From positions 434,001 through 498,000 of the forward strand of contig NZ_BONK01000001.1 of NCBI RefSeq assembly GCF_016862675.1: a stretch of DNA of 64,000 bases. The letters run 5' to 3'. Position numbers and translations under genes: made by a program. The notes under the pieces were generated by a model. It ran no database searches. It had not been told where the DNA came from and was given only the letters and a program-made list of their open reading frames with translations. Positions within the stretch are counted from its first letter, which is position 1. Each line of letters begins with the position of its first letter. Shown here piece after piece: positions 15,878 through 24,974 of this stretch. This DNA is from Cellulomonas chitinilytica. Lineage in GTDB: Bacteria; Actinomycetota; Actinomycetes; Actinomycetales; Cellulomonadaceae.

Positions 15878-16867
15878 GTGGAGCCGCTGACGTTCGTGAC
15901 CCCCGTGTTCGAGGCGGAGCTCGCGCTGCTCCACCTCCAGGCCCGGTCGTTCGCGGTGCACCTTCCCACCGACGCCGCGCGCGAGGTCGTCGTCCTCGAC
16001 AACACCCGCCGCGGCCTGCGCACCCCGCAGACGCTGCTCGACGCCTACGGTCCGTGGGCGCCGCAGGTGCGGATCCTGCGCCCCGACGACGTGTGCGCGC
16101 TCCCGACGGTCTCGGGCTGGCGGAGCCAGCAGGTCCTCAAGCTGGCCGTCGCCCGCCTCGTGGAGACTTCCCGCTACGTCACGCTCGACGCGAAGAACCA
16201 CCTCGTCGCACCGCCGCCCGCGTCGTTCTTCGAGGCGCCCGACGGCCGCATCCGCGTGCGGGGCTACAGCTACCGCGAGCACCCGCTGCGCGGCTCGCTC
16301 GAGCGCGTCCTCACCTACCTGGGGCTCGACCCCGCTGCGCACGTCGACCGGTTCGCGGCGACCGTCACGCCGTTCACGCTGGACACCGCGGTGGTCCGGG
16401 AGATGGTCGCGGACGTCGAGGCGCGGTCCGGCCGGTCGTTCGCCCGCGAGTTCGTGTCGCAGGAGCTCACCGAGTTCTTCCTGTACGCCGGGTGGCTCCT
16501 GCGGCGCGACGGCACGCTCGACCGGCTCTACGAGCTGACCGACGACGTCAACCCCGTGGTGTGGCCGCGGGCCGCGACCGCGGACGGTGTGCGGGCGGTC
16601 ATCGCGTCGGCGGCGGGCTCCCCGGTCTTCGGCGTGCACCGGGACGCCGTCCCGGCGCTCGACGCGGAGGCGCGGGACGTGCTCGGGGCGTTCTGGGCCG
16701 AGCGGGGGCTCGTCGCGGACCGGGCCGAGGGCGCGGACCTGCTGCGACGGCTGCGCGAGGACCACGACCGGCAGCGCCGACGGCAGCAGGTGCGCGACCT
16801 CCCGCCACGCGCGCTGACCCTCGTGCGCCGCACCCGGACGTCGCTCGCGAGCCGGCTCGGCCGCTGA
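15878..16867 (+). CDS. DUF6492-like protein, possible glycosyltransferase-fold
   Basis: This cytoplasmic protein of about 329 residues has no signal peptide. It begins VEPLTFVTPVFEAELALL and contains VVLDNTRRG (about 41-49), GWRSQQVLKLAVARLV (about 83-98) and YVTLDAKNHLV (about 104-114). This pattern resembles the DUF6492 family, which looks like nucleotide-sugar transferases (a D-rich strand followed by a QQ-x-LK helix). I chose GTG 15878 for its GAGAGG site 6 nt upstream. It is a lone gene between the two beta-helix genes and ends in an Arg-rich tail. Function is unknown; a polysaccharide-related transferase is the best guess. Confidence 0.6.
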   Translation: MEPLTFVTPVFEAELALLHLQARSFAVHLPTDAAREVVVLDNTRRGLRTPQTLLDAYGPWAPQVRILRPDDVCALPTVSGWRSQQVLKLAVARLVETSRYVTLDAKNHLVAPPPASFFEAPDGRIRVRGYSYREHPLRGSLERVLTYLGLDPAAHVDRFAATVTPFTLDTAVVREMVADVEARSGRSFAREFVSQELTEFFLYAGWLLRRDGTLDRLYELTDDVNPVVWPRAATADGVRAVIASAAGSPVFGVHRDAVPALDAEARDVLGAFWAERGLVADRAEGADLLRRLREDHDRQRRRQQVRDLPPRALTLVRRTRTSLASRLGR

Positions 16868-16972
16868 ATCTGTCTCAGCATCCGGGACAACCGTTCAACT
16901 CGCACACCTGCAGGTCAGAGCGTGTCACGAAGTGATAACGGACGGTCCGAATCATCCGATGTTCGGCCGTAC

Positions 16973-16991
16973 GGGTGAAATCTCCTAGGGT
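16973..16991 (+). promoter_or_regulatory. Candidate promoter GGGTGAAAT before TAGGGT
   Basis: GGGTGAAAT (16973-16981) is followed by a TAGGGT -10-like box (16986-16991), 75 nt before the GTG at 17067. It resembles the element upstream of the sugar transferase. Confidence 0.4.
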
Positions 16992-17066
16992 GGCGGCACG
17001 CCTCGGCTCATCTCCACCGCCCTCCGGAGCCGATGTGACACCTGCTACCTCTCCCCTGGAGGCCCC

Positions 17067-19205
17067 GTGCGAGGACGACACTCCGTACGCCGCCCACGTC
17101 ACCTGTCCGCGCTCGTCGCGCTCACGAGCGGCCTCGCCGTCGTCCTCACCGGGCTCGTCGCCACCAACGCCAGCTCCGCCCCCGTCACCGCCTTCCGGCC
17201 GGCCGACCCCGTGCGCGTCCTCAAGGGCACGACGCTGGCAGCCGGCGCCGCCACCACCGTCACGCTGTCGGACGTGCCCGTCGGGGCGACCGCCGCGACG
17301 CTGCAGGTGACCGCGTCGGCCGGCGGCACCCCTACCGAGGTGTCCGTGTGCGCCGGGACCGCCCGCTCCTGCACCGGCACCACCCTGAAGACGTCCACCG
17401 ACGAGCTCGGCACCCTGACCGTGTCCGTCCCGGTCACCACCGCCGACCCCCGGGTCACCCTCGTCTCCACCGCGGCCGCGAAGGTCTACGCGGACCTGCG
17501 CGGGTACACCGTCGACACGAGCAAGGCCTCGTCGCCGGCGAACTCGCTGTACGTCCCGACCGAGCCCCGCCGCGTCGCGACCGCCACCACGCTCACCGAC
17601 CGCGGCACGACCGTCGTCACGCTCCCGTCCGTGCCCGCCGGTGCGACCGCCGTCGAGCTCCGCCTCACCTCCGCCGCCGGAGCGACGTCCACCAACGTCG
17701 CCGCCTGCGCCGCCGGGGCGTCGCCGAGCTGCTCCGGCACCACCGCGCTCAACCCGCACGCGCAGCGGGCGCGCCAGTCGTCCGTCGTCGTCCCCCTCGG
17801 CGGCAGCGCCGGCAACCAGGTCCAGCTGTTCAACCTCGGCGGCACCGCGACGCTCGACGTCGACGTCGACGGCTTCTACGTGCGCGCGTCGACGAACCCC
17901 ACGGGCGGACGCCTGCAGGAGTCCGCCACCGCCGTCGCCGTGCCCGCCAAGGTCCTCGGACCGACCGGCACGACCACGCTCACGCTCTCGCCGCCCAGCG
18001 GCGCCACCGCGGTGCACCTGCGCGTCCGCGCGACCGGGGCCTGGCGCCCCAGCGTCGTCGCCCTGTGCCCGGGCACGTCCGCGTCCACCGGCTGCCGCGC
18101 GACGTCGCTGCTCACCGCGTCGCCCGGCGCCGCGGCGTACGGCGACGCCGTCGTCTCGCTCGGCGGCACCGGCGGCAAGACCGTCACCCTCGTGAACGCC
18201 GGTGCCAGCACCCGCATCGCGCCCGAGGTCCTCGGCTGGGTCGTCGCCCCCGCAGCCACCGGGTCCGGGTCGGCGACCCCGACGCCCACGAAGACCGCGG
18301 CGCCGACCCCGACAGCGACGCCGACCCCCACCGCCACGGCGACCCCGAAGCCGACCACCACGCCCAAGCCGACCACCACGCCGAAGCCGACGGCGACCCC
18401 GACTCCGACCGCGACGCCGACCACCAGCGCCAAGCCGGGCGCGACGAACACGGGCGTGCCCGCGGGCACGAAGCTCACCGTGCACGAGGGCGACCTGCGC
18501 ATCACCGAGCCGGGCACCGTCGTCGACTCGCTCGACGTCCACGGGTTCGTCCAGGTGTCCGCGGCCAACGTGACGATCCGCAACTCCGTGATCCGCGGGT
18601 ACGCCGTCACGCAGGGACGCAGCCTCGTGATCCAGGACTCCCCGACAGGCTCGCTGACCATCGAGAACTCCGAGGTGTTCGCCGCGGCGCCGTCGTACTG
18701 GATCGACGGTGTGCGCGGGTTCAACCTCACGGTGCGCCGGACGAACATCCACGACGTCATCGACTCGGTGCGCATCACCGGCGACAATGTGCGCGTCGAG
18801 TCGTCCTGGCTGCACGACAACCTGCACTACGACACCGCCCCCGACCAGAAGGACGGGACGCACGACGACAACATCCAGATCCAGAAGGGCAGCAACATCC
18901 AGGTCGTCGGGAACACCATCAACGGCGCCTACAACGCCGCGCTGATGTACTCCCCCGGTCTGGGCCCGATCTCGAACACCGTCGTGTCCGGCAACTGGAT
19001 CGACGGCGGCGGCTGCAGCGTGAACATCGCCGAGCAGGGCCGCGGCCCGGCGGCGGGCCTCGTGTTCAAGGGCAACGTGTTCGGCCGCGGCACCCGCGTG
19101 AAGGACTGCGCGATCATCGCCCCCGACACCACCGCCGCGGTGCTCAGCCTGTCCGGCAACACGTACACCGACGGCAAGGTCGTCACCGTCCACAAGGGCA
19201 GCTGA
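17067..19205 (+). CDS. Large secreted beta-helix protein with three N-terminal repeat domains and a Thr/Pro linker
   Basis: This 712-residue protein has a signal peptide at about 1-38 (VALTSGLAVVLTGLVATNASS). Three related beta-domains of about 120 residues (roughly 40-150, 155-270, 275-395) each contain a T-x-V-T-L-S/P run, a GATA strand and a CxG(T/A) pair of cysteines. A Pro/Thr/Ala linker (about 405-455, repeated TPTPTAT/TPKPTTT) follows. The C-terminal 250 residues are a parallel beta-helix paralogous to the gene at 14147 (NTGVPAGTKLTV, VTIRNSVIRG, HDDNIQI, GAYNAA). The GTG has GGAGG 6 nt before it. It is probably a wall-associated or polymer-binding protein; enzymatic activity is unproven. 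Confidence 0.8.
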   Translation: MRGRHSVRRPRHLSALVALTSGLAVVLTGLVATNASSAPVTAFRPADPVRVLKGTTLAAGAATTVTLSDVPVGATAATLQVTASAGGTPTEVSVCAGTARSCTGTTLKTSTDELGTLTVSVPVTTADPRVTLVSTAAAKVYADLRGYTVDTSKASSPANSLYVPTEPRRVATATTLTDRGTTVVTLPSVPAGATAVELRLTSAAGATSTNVAACAAGASPSCSGTTALNPHAQRARQSSVVVPLGGSAGNQVQLFNLGGTATLDVDVDGFYVRASTNPTGGRLQESATAVAVPAKVLGPTGTTTLTLSPPSGATAVHLRVRATGAWRPSVVALCPGTSASTGCRATSLLTASPGAAAYGDAVVSLGGTGGKTVTLVNAGASTRIAPEVLGWVVAPAATGSGSATPTPTKTAAPTPTATPTPTATATPKPTTTPKPTTTPKPTATPTPTATPTTSAKPGATNTGVPAGTKLTVHEGDLRITEPGTVVDSLDVHGFVQVSAANVTIRNSVIRGYAVTQGRSLVIQDSPTGSLTIENSEVFAAAPSYWIDGVRGFNLTVRRTNIHDVIDSVRITGDNVRVESSWLHDNLHYDTAPDQKDGTHDDNIQIQKGSNIQVVGNTINGAYNAALMYSPGLGPISNTVVSGNWIDGGGCSVNIAEQGRGPAAGLVFKGNVFGRGTRVKDCAIIAPDTTAAVLSLSGNTYTDGKVVTVHKGS

Positions 19206-19225
19206 CCACCGCCACCGCGCACCGT

Positions 19226-19264
19226 CGACGGCGCCGCCCGGGAGCTCCCCGGACGGCGCCGTCG
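19226..19264. terminator. Hairpin terminator
   Basis: The 17-bp arms 19226-19242 and 19248-19264 have one internal mismatch and a 5-nt loop. They lie between the convergent beta-helix gene and pth. Confidence 0.8.
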
Positions 19265-19313
19265 CACGTTCCGCGAGCCAGGACGGGCATGCGCACCGCG
19301 GGGGCGGGCGCCG

Positions 19314-19934
19314 TCAGGCCTTCGTGTGGAACCGCTGCTGGGCCGGCTCGAGCCCCTCGACGAGAACCGCCTCGACCGCGTCCGCGGCCCGGTCCACGAG
19401 CCACGGCAGGTCCTTCAGCTCCGCCTTCGCGAAGTCCTTCAGCACGAAGTCGGCCGGGTCCGTGCGGCCCGGCGGCCGGCCGATGCCGACCCGGACCCGC
19501 ACGTAGTCCTTCGTGCCGAGCGCCTTCGACGTGTCGCGCAGGCCGTTGTGCCCGCCCTCGCCGCCCCCGCGCTTGAGCCGGACGTCCGCGAACGGGATGT
19601 CGAGCTCGTCGTGCACCAGCACGATCCGCTCGAGCGGCACGTCGTAGTACTTCGCCAGCGCCGCGACCGGACCACCCGAGACGTTCATGAACGTCGCCGG
19701 CTTCGCCAGCACGACCCGCGGCCCCGGGGCTCCACCGGGCAGCACCCCGAGACGAGCCTCCGCGACCGCCGCCTGCGGGCGACGGTGCAGCAGCCCGCCC
19801 GAGCGGCCGCCGAACGTCGCACCCGTGCGTCGGGCCAGCTCGTCGAGCACCATCTGGCCGACGTTGTGCCGGTTGCCCGCGTACTGCGGGCCCGGGTTGC
19901 CGAGCCCGACGACGAGCCAGGGTCCGTCGGTCAT
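19314..19934 (-). CDS. pth: Peptidyl-tRNA hydrolase
   Basis: This 206-residue cytoplasmic enzyme recycles peptidyl-tRNA by cleaving the ester between peptide and tRNA. The [11 protein letters not shown] motif (residues 8-18) with Asn13, the catalytic His23 in [27 protein letters not shown] and [10 protein letters not shown] are all present. The ATG at 19934 is preceded by GGAGG and gives the usual N-terminus. It is the last gene of the glmU-prs-rplY-pth run, with a hairpin between rplY and pth. Confidence 0.97.
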   Translation of the reverse strand: MTDGPWLVVGLGNPGPQYAGNRHNVGQMVLDELARRTGATFGGRSGGLLHRRPQAAVAEARLGVLPGGAPGPRVVLAKPATFMNVSGGPVAALAKYYDVPLERIVLVHDELDIPFADVRLKRGGGEGGHNGLRDTSKALGTKDYVRVRVGIGRPPGRTDPADFVLKDFAKAELKDLPWLVDRAADAVEAVLVEGLEPAQQRFHTKA

Positions 19935-19978
19935 CGCGGTGCCTCCGAGGGGTCGAGGTGTGTCCGGGGAACGGCAGA

Positions 19979-20008
19979 CGCCCGGCACCGCGTGAACGGT
20001 ACCGGGCG
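19979..20008 (-). terminator. Hairpin between rplY and pth
   Basis: Arms 19979-19990 and 19997-20008 pair with one mismatch, 22 nt beyond the rplY stop. It may end or attenuate the rplY transcript before pth. Confidence 0.65.
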
Positions 20009-20030
20009 CCGGCGGGACGTACGGGGGTGC

Positions 20031-20651
20031 TCAGGCCTCGTCGGCGTGCGCCGCAGCCGACTGCGCCGCGGCCAGCTCGGAGGCGGCCTCCTCGGCGGCC
20101 AGGTCATCGGCGCTGGCGTGCGGGACCGAGATCGCGACGACGATCGACTCGGGGTCGGTCAGCAGCGCGGTGCCGGCGGGGAGCGCGACGTCGCCGGCGT
20201 GGACCGTCGAACCGCCCTCGAGGCCCTCGATGGAGACCTCGATCTCGGACGGCAGGTTCGTCGCCTCGGCCTCGAGCGACAGCGTCTGCGCCTCGACGAC
20301 GTGGATCGTGCCGGGAGCGGACTCGCCGACCACGTGCACCTGCACGTCGACGGCGACCTTCTCGCCCTTCTTCACGATGAGCAGGTCGACGTGCTCGATG
20401 ACGTTCTTGACCGGCTCGCGCTGGACGTCCTTGGCGATCGCGAGGGTGGTCTTGCCGTCGAGCTCGATCTCGAACAGGGCGTTGGCGTGCTTGAGCGCCA
20501 GGAAGGTGTCGTGGCCCGGGAGGGAGACGTGCAGCGGGTCCGAGCCGTGGCCGTAGAGGACGGCGGGGATCTGGTCGGCACGGCGCAGACGGCGCGCGGC
20601 ACCCTTGCCGAACTCGGTACGGGCGGTGGCGGTGAGCTTGACGTCGGACAC
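20031..20651 (-). CDS. rplY: 50S ribosomal protein L25 (general stress protein Ctc type)
   Basis: This 206-residue two-domain L25/Ctc protein has an N-terminal 5S-rRNA-binding domain (KLTATARTEFGKGAARRLR, PAVLYGHG) to about residue 95. The C-terminal TL5-like beta domain runs to about 180. A disordered Glu/Ala tail follows. The GTG start has a GGAG site. It is preceded by its own promoter and an unusually long leader with a strong hairpin, and followed by a hairpin before pth. Confidence 0.96.
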   Translation of the reverse strand: MSDVKLTATARTEFGKGAARRLRRADQIPAVLYGHGSDPLHVSLPGHDTFLALKHANALFEIELDGKTTLAIAKDVQREPVKNVIEHVDLLIVKKGEKVAVDVQVHVVGESAPGTIHVVEAQTLSLEAEATNLPSEIEVSIEGLEGGSTVHAGDVALPAGTALLTDPESIVVAISVPHASADDLAAEEAASELAAAQSAAAHADEA

Positions 20652-20884
20652 GGTGACTCCCAGGTGCAGGCGCCCGCACGACGACGCGCGGACGAGGCGA
20701 TGGTGGTGTGTGCGCCGTCGTCAGGACGACGGCGCGGAAGATGTGGTGGTGACGCTGGCGGTGGCCTCGACGCGGGGCGCAGGACGGGCACGCGGAGGCA
20801 TACCGCCCAGTCGATCACGGAGCTAGGGCGGTCCCCCGTGGTGCTGAAACCGGTGGACCATCCGTCGTCCCTCGCCGAGGCAAC
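20652..20884 (-). other. Long rplY leader with strong hairpin
   Basis: From the predicted transcription start near 20884 to the GTG lie about 230 untranslated nucleotides. They contain a near-perfect 10-11-bp hairpin (20712-20722 with 20725-20735) and no credible gene or tRNA. It could serve autoregulation by L25 or transcriptional attenuation; no known leader family is recognised. Confidence 0.4.
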
Positions 20885-20890
20885 CTGACG

Positions 20891-20919
20891 ATCTTACCCG
20901 GTACCGGGGCGCACCCCAA
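20891..20919 (-). promoter_or_regulatory. rplY promoter
   Basis: On the minus strand TTGGGG (20919-20914) and TAAGAT (20896-20891) are spaced by 17 nt, close to the consensus for the housekeeping sigma factor. Confidence 0.65.
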
Positions 20920-20931
20920 ACCCCGAAGGTC

Positions 20932-20963
20932 CCGGTGGACGTGCTCTGCGGCACGTCCACCGG
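20932..20963 (-). terminator. Hairpin terminator after prs
   Basis: A perfect 13-bp stem (20932-20944 with 20951-20963) with a 6-nt loop lies 10 nt beyond the prs stop codon and just before the rplY promoter. Confidence 0.85.
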
Positions 20964-20972
20964 TGGGCGGCG

Positions 20973-21956
20973 TCAGGCCTGGCCGTCGAACAGCGACGTG
21001 ACGGAGCCGTCGTCGAACACCTCGCGGATGGCCCGCGCGATGAGCGGCGCGATCGACAGGACCGTCAGCTGCGGGAACCGCTTCTCGTCCTCGATGGGGA
21101 GCGTGTCGGTCACGACGATCTCGCGTGCGCCGCTGGCCTGGAGGCGCTCGACCGCCGGGTCGGACAGCACGCCGTGCGTCGCCGCGACGATGACGTCCTT
21201 CGCACCCGCCTCGAGGATGACGCGGACGGCACCGGCGATGGTGCCGCCGGTGTCGATGAGGTCGTCGACCAGCACGCACGAGCGGCCCTCGACGTCACCG
21301 ACCACACGGTTCGCGACCGTCTTGTTGGGGCTGCGGATGTCGCGGGACTTGTGCACGAACGCCAGCGGGCCGCCGCCGAGCTTGTTCGCCCACTGCTCGG
21401 CGACGCGGATGCGACCCGCGTCGGGCGACACGACCGTCACGTTCGACGTGTCGACGCGCGTGCGGACGTAGTCGATCAGCGTCGGCATCGCCCACAGGTG
21501 GTCGACGGGCCCGTCGAAGAAGCCCTGGATCTGCGCCGTGTGCAGGTCGACGCTCATGAGCCGGTCCGCGCCGGCCGTCTTGAACAGGTCCGCCAGCAGG
21601 CGGGCCGAGATCGGCTCGCGGCCGCGGTGCTTCTTGTCCTGGCGGGCGTACCCGTAGAACGGCGCGACGACCGTGATCGTCTTCGCCGACGCCCGCTTCA
21701 GGGCGTCGACCATGAGCAGCTGCTCCATGATCCACTGGTTGATCGGCGACGCGTGCGACTGCAGGACGAACGCGTCCGAGCCGCGCACCGACTCCCCGAA
21801 CCGGGTGTAGATCTCACCGTTGGCGAAGTCGTACGCGGTCGTCGGCACCAGCTCGATGCCCAGGGCGCCCGCCACGTTCGTGGCGAGCTCGGTGTGCGCC
21901 CGCCCGGAGACCAGGACGAGGCGCTTCTCGCCGTCGGAGGAGACGATCCCGGTCAT
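20973..21956 (-). CDS. prs: Ribose-phosphate pyrophosphokinase
   Basis: This 327-residue enzyme makes PRPP from ribose-5-phosphate and ATP for nucleotide, NAD, His and Trp synthesis. It has the flexible-loop and ATP-site [19 protein letters not shown] and the metal-binding [20 protein letters not shown]. Its PRPP loop [13 protein letters not shown] and the ribose-5-P region are intact. The ATG overlaps the glmU stop by ATGA (21953-21956), so prs is translationally coupled to glmU, the usual actinobacterial arrangement. Confidence 0.97.
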   Translation of the reverse strand: MTGIVSSDGEKRLVLVSGRAHTELATNVAGALGIELVPTTAYDFANGEIYTRFGESVRGSDAFVLQSHASPINQWIMEQLLMVDALKRASAKTITVVAPFYGYARQDKKHRGREPISARLLADLFKTAGADRLMSVDLHTAQIQGFFDGPVDHLWAMPTLIDYVRTRVDTSNVTVVSPDAGRIRVAEQWANKLGGGPLAFVHKSRDIRSPNKTVANRVVGDVEGRSCVLVDDLIDTGGTIAGAVRVILEAGAKDVIVAATHGVLSDPAVERLQASGAREIVVTDTLPIEDEKRFPQLTVLSIAPLIARAIREVFDDGSVTSLFDGQA

Positions 21957-23626
21957 CGCGTGGAGTCCTTCGCGTTCGTGCCGGCGGACGCCGACGGGGT
22001 GGTGGGCTCCGCGAGGGGTGCGGGCTGGTCGGGCAGGTGCGGCGGCGGCGTCTGCGGGATCCCGGCGGCAGCCTTGGCGGCGCGCTCACGCTCGGCGCGG
22101 GCCTGCGGGGACAGGTCGGCGGTGTCGTCGTCGGCGAGCGCACGCCCGGCCGCGTCGGCGGCCGGGGTCCCGGCCCGGGCCCGGGCGACCCAGCCCTCGA
22201 TGTTGCGCTGCGCCCCGGCGCTCACGCCCAGCGCACCGGCCGGGACGTCGCGCCGGATGACGCTGCCGGCACCCGTGTAGGCGCCGTCGCCGATGGTCAC
22301 GGGTGCGACGAACATGTTGTCGGCGCCCGTGCGGGCGTACGAGCCGATCGTCGTGTGGTGCTTGTTCACGCCGTCGTAGTTGACGGTCACCGACGCGGCG
22401 CCGATGTTCGTGTGCTCGCCGATCGTCGCGTCACCCACGTACGACAGGTGCGGGACCTTGGAGCCCGTGCCGATCTGGGCGTTCTTCGTCTCGACGAACG
22501 TGCCGATCTTGCCGGCGTCGCCGAGGACGGTGCCCGGACGCAGGTACGCGAACGGGCCGACGCTCGCGCCCCGGCCGATCACCGCGAGGGTCCCGTGCGT
22601 GCGGACGACGCTCGCGCCGGGGCCGACCTCGACGTCGGTCAGCGTGGTGTCGGGCCCGACCGTCGCACCCTCGCGCACCACGGTCGCGCCGTGCAGCTGG
22701 GTGCCGGGCAGGAGCGTCACGTCGCGCTCCAGCTCGACGTCGACGTCCACCCAGGTGGTCGCCGGGTCGACGACCGTGACGCCCTCGCGCATCCAGTCCT
22801 CGAGCAGCCGGCGGTTGAGCTCGGCACGCAGGCGGGCGAGCTGCACGCGGTCGTTGACGCCCTCGACGACCAGCGGGTCGTCGGTGCGCAGCGCCCGCAC
22901 GTGGCCGCCGTCGGCCCGCGCGATCGCCAGCACGTCGGTGAGGTACACCTCGCCCTGCGCGTTGTCCCGGCCGAGCCGCCCGAGGGCGGATCGCAGCACG
23001 GCCGCGTCGAAGACGTAGATCGACGAGTTGATCTCCGCGATCGCGCGCTGCTCCTCCGAGGCGTCCTTCTCCTCGACGATGCCCAGCACGTCACCGGTGC
23101 CGACCTCGCGCAGGATCCGGCCGTAGCCGGTCGCGTCGTCGACCTCGGTCGTGAGCACCGTCACGGCGTTCGCGTCCGCGTGGTGCGCGGCGAGCAGCTC
23201 GCCGAGGGTTCCCGCGTCGAGCAGGGGCACGTCGCCGGCGACCACGACGACCGCACCGTCGAGCAGCGCCCCCGCGGCCGTGCCCGCGCCGGGTGTGCCC
23301 TGGGCGGCGCCCGCGACGTCCGCCTGCGCGGCGGCGTCCAGGGCCGTCATGGCCACCTGCACCGCGCGGCCCGTGCCGGGGATCTCGTCCTGGTCCGCCA
23401 GCAGTGCGCGGGGGTCGATGTCGGCGACGTGCGCGGCGACCGCCGCGCGCTCGTGCCGGACGACCACGACCACCCGGTCCGGGTCCAGCGCACGCGCCGA
23501 CGCCAGGGCGTGGCCGACCATGCTCCTTCCGGCCAGGGTGTGCAGGACCTTCGGGGTGGCCGAGCGCATCCGCGTACCTTCACCTGCGGCGAGGACGATG
23601 ACGGCGGCTGGGCGGGGATACGTCAC
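21953..23626 (-). CDS. glmU: Bifunctional UDP-GlcNAc pyrophosphorylase / glucosamine-1-phosphate N-acetyltransferase
   Basis: This 557-residue enzyme catalyses the last two steps to UDP-GlcNAc for peptidoglycan and surface glycans. The N-terminal uridylyltransferase domain starts [12 protein letters not shown] with the pyrophosphorylase signature. The C-terminal left-handed beta-helix has hexapeptide repeats and the acetyltransferase residues in [19 protein letters not shown] and [14 protein letters not shown] disordered Ala/Pro tail of about 70 residues extends it beyond the usual 450-495, as in other actinobacteria. GTG 23626 is chosen because GAGGAG lies 9 nt upstream. Confidence 0.96.
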   Translation of the reverse strand: MTYPRPAAVIVLAAGEGTRMRSATPKVLHTLAGRSMVGHALASARALDPDRVVVVVRHERAAVAAHVADIDPRALLADQDEIPGTGRAVQVAMTALDAAAQADVAGAAQGTPGAGTAAGALLDGAVVVVAGDVPLLDAGTLGELLAAHHADANAVTVLTTEVDDATGYGRILREVGTGDVLGIVEEKDASEEQRAIAEINSSIYVFDAAVLRSALGRLGRDNAQGEVYLTDVLAIARADGGHVRALRTDDPLVVEGVNDRVQLARLRAELNRRLLEDWMREGVTVVDPATTWVDVDVELERDVTLLPGTQLHGATVVREGATVGPDTTLTDVEVGPGASVVRTHGTLAVIGRGASVGPFAYLRPGTVLGDAGKIGTFVETKNAQIGTGSKVPHLSYVGDATIGEHTNIGAASVTVNYDGVNKHHTTIGSYARTGADNMFVAPVTIGDGAYTGAGSVIRRDVPAGALGVSAGAQRNIEGWVARARAGTPAADAAGRALADDDTADLSPQARAERERAAKAAAGIPQTPPPHLPDQPAPLAEPTTPSASAGTNAKDSTR

Positions 23627-23697
23627 CTGTGGGTGCTCCTCGCGGATCTGCCCGATGGGCTCGGGCGGCGGACCGTGCGCACCGTGCACTCTACCGC

Positions 23698-23717
23698 CGT
23701 GGGAACGGGCTCCCACG
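23698..23717 (-). terminator. Hairpin between the ABC permease gene and glmU
   Basis: Seven-base-pair arms (23698-23704 and 23711-23717) with a 6-nt loop separate the accessory ABC operon from glmU. The stem is short, so termination may be partial. Confidence 0.5.
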
Positions 23718-23780
23718 CCACGGTGACGGAACGGGCACCGCACGACGCGGGGTCGGTGCGGCCCGCCGATTGCTCGTACC

Positions 23781-24974
23781 TCAGTCCGAGCGGACGGCGG
23801 TCGCCGGCTGCACCGCGGCCGCCCGGGCCGCCGGGTACACCGACGCCAGCGCCGCTGCGGCGAGGCCGAACACCGGGGCCACGGCCAGCAGGACCGGGTC
23901 GACCCGAGCCGTCCAGCCGTTGACGACGGCCGTCGCGACGACGAGCACCGCGGCGAGCGCAGCGCCGGCGAGGCCGCCGACGACCCCGGCGGTCGCCCCC
24001 TCGCACAGCACCAGGCTCGCGATGTTCCGGCGTGACGCACCCATGGCGCGGCGCAGGCCGATCTCCGGGGTGCGGGACATCACCGCCACGACCATCGCGT
24101 TCGCGATCAGGAGCATCGTGAGCGCCAGGAGCAGCCCTCCGATCCACGCCACGAGCCGGTCGAGCTGCGTGGCGACGCCCCGGCGAGCACCTGCGGCGTC
24201 GACCACGATCGACGTCGCGAGCGACGCGGGCAGGTCCGGACGCACCGCGGTCCTGACGACCGAGGCCACCGGCCCCGCTCCGCCCGGCGCGGTGAGCACC
24301 GTGAGCGAGGCGCCGGCGTCGGTACCGAGCATCTGCGTGACGAGGCCGTAGGGCACGACGACGGTCGACGACAGCGCCGGGTCGCCCGTGAGGAAGCCGA
24401 CGACCGGATAGCGGATGCCGTTGAGCCAGACCCCGTGCCCTGTCGGATCCTGCGAGACCGGGACGTCGAGCGACTCCGCGGCCTTCGCCCCGAGCAGGAC
24501 GACACGGTCGGTGCCGTCGAGCATCCACGCGGTGGGCACGGCGTCGAGCTCCACGGCGTCCAGGTACCCCGCGCTCACGCCGGCGACCGTCAGGCCCGTG
24601 ACCTCGGGACCGTCCACCGGGTCCCTCGCCCGCAGGACTGCGGCCCCGCGCGTCGTCAGGTCCTGTCGTAGCCCCGCGGCCTCCACGAGCGGCAGCGACG
24701 TGACGGCGGCCTCCGCGTCGCTCGGGAACACGGCCCCGGCCGGGACGGCGAGCGCGCTCGCGGGGCCTTCCTGCGACGCCGGCGTCACGACGATCGTGCG
24801 CGTGGCCGTGGCCGCGAGGTCGGTGTCGATCTGGACCGCGGCCATCCGGGAGATCGAGACGGCGCCGACGAGGGCACCCGTCGAGAGCGCGATCGCGGCG
24901 ACGAGCAGCGTCGTGCGCGCCCTCCGGGTGTGGATCTCGACGAGCACGTCGTGCATCAGGTCCATGACGTTCAT
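23781..24974 (-). CDS. FtsX/MacB-type ABC transporter permease
   Basis: This 397-residue permease has an N-terminal membrane span (about 20-40), a large extracytoplasmic MacB-PCD-like domain (about 45-260) and three C-terminal spans (about 270-395). The FtsX-domain motif [20 protein letters not shown] is present. MacB-type permeases couple ATP hydrolysis to mechanotransmission of envelope substrates rather than classical import. The ATG overlaps the stop of the ATPase (ATGA, 24971-24974). It is the last gene of a five-gene operon with the I36-like protein and would work with the adaptor and ATPase. Confidence 0.88.
   Translation of the reverse strand: MNVMDLMHDVLVEIHTRRARTTLLVAAIALSTGALVGAVSISRMAAVQIDTDLAATATRTIVVTPASQEGPASALAVPAGAVFPSDAEAAVTSLPLVEAAGLRQDLTTRGAAVLRARDPVDGPEVTGLTVAGVSAGYLDAVELDAVPTAWMLDGTDRVVLLGAKAAESLDVPVSQDPTGHGVWLNGIRYPVVGFLTGDPALSSTVVVPYGLVTQMLGTDAGASLTVLTAPGGAGPVASVVRTAVRPDLPASLATSIVVDAAGARRGVATQLDRLVAWIGGLLLALTMLLIANAMVVAVMSRTPEIGLRRAMGASRRNIASLVLCEGATAGVVGGLAGAALAAVLVVATAVVNGWTARVDPVLLAVAPVFGLAAAALASVYPAARAAAVQPATAVRSD

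Noticed and set aside
15839..15880. ATG 15839 as start of the DUF6492-like gene
   Set aside because: It lies inside a TATGCT -10-like box and lacks a ribosome-binding site, whereas GTG 15878 has GAGAGG at the right distance.
20652..20972. tRNA or small RNA gene between prs and rplY
   Set aside because: No cloverleaf or T-loop GTTCGA/TTCGAA motif is seen. A promoter, a leader and a terminator account for the stretch.
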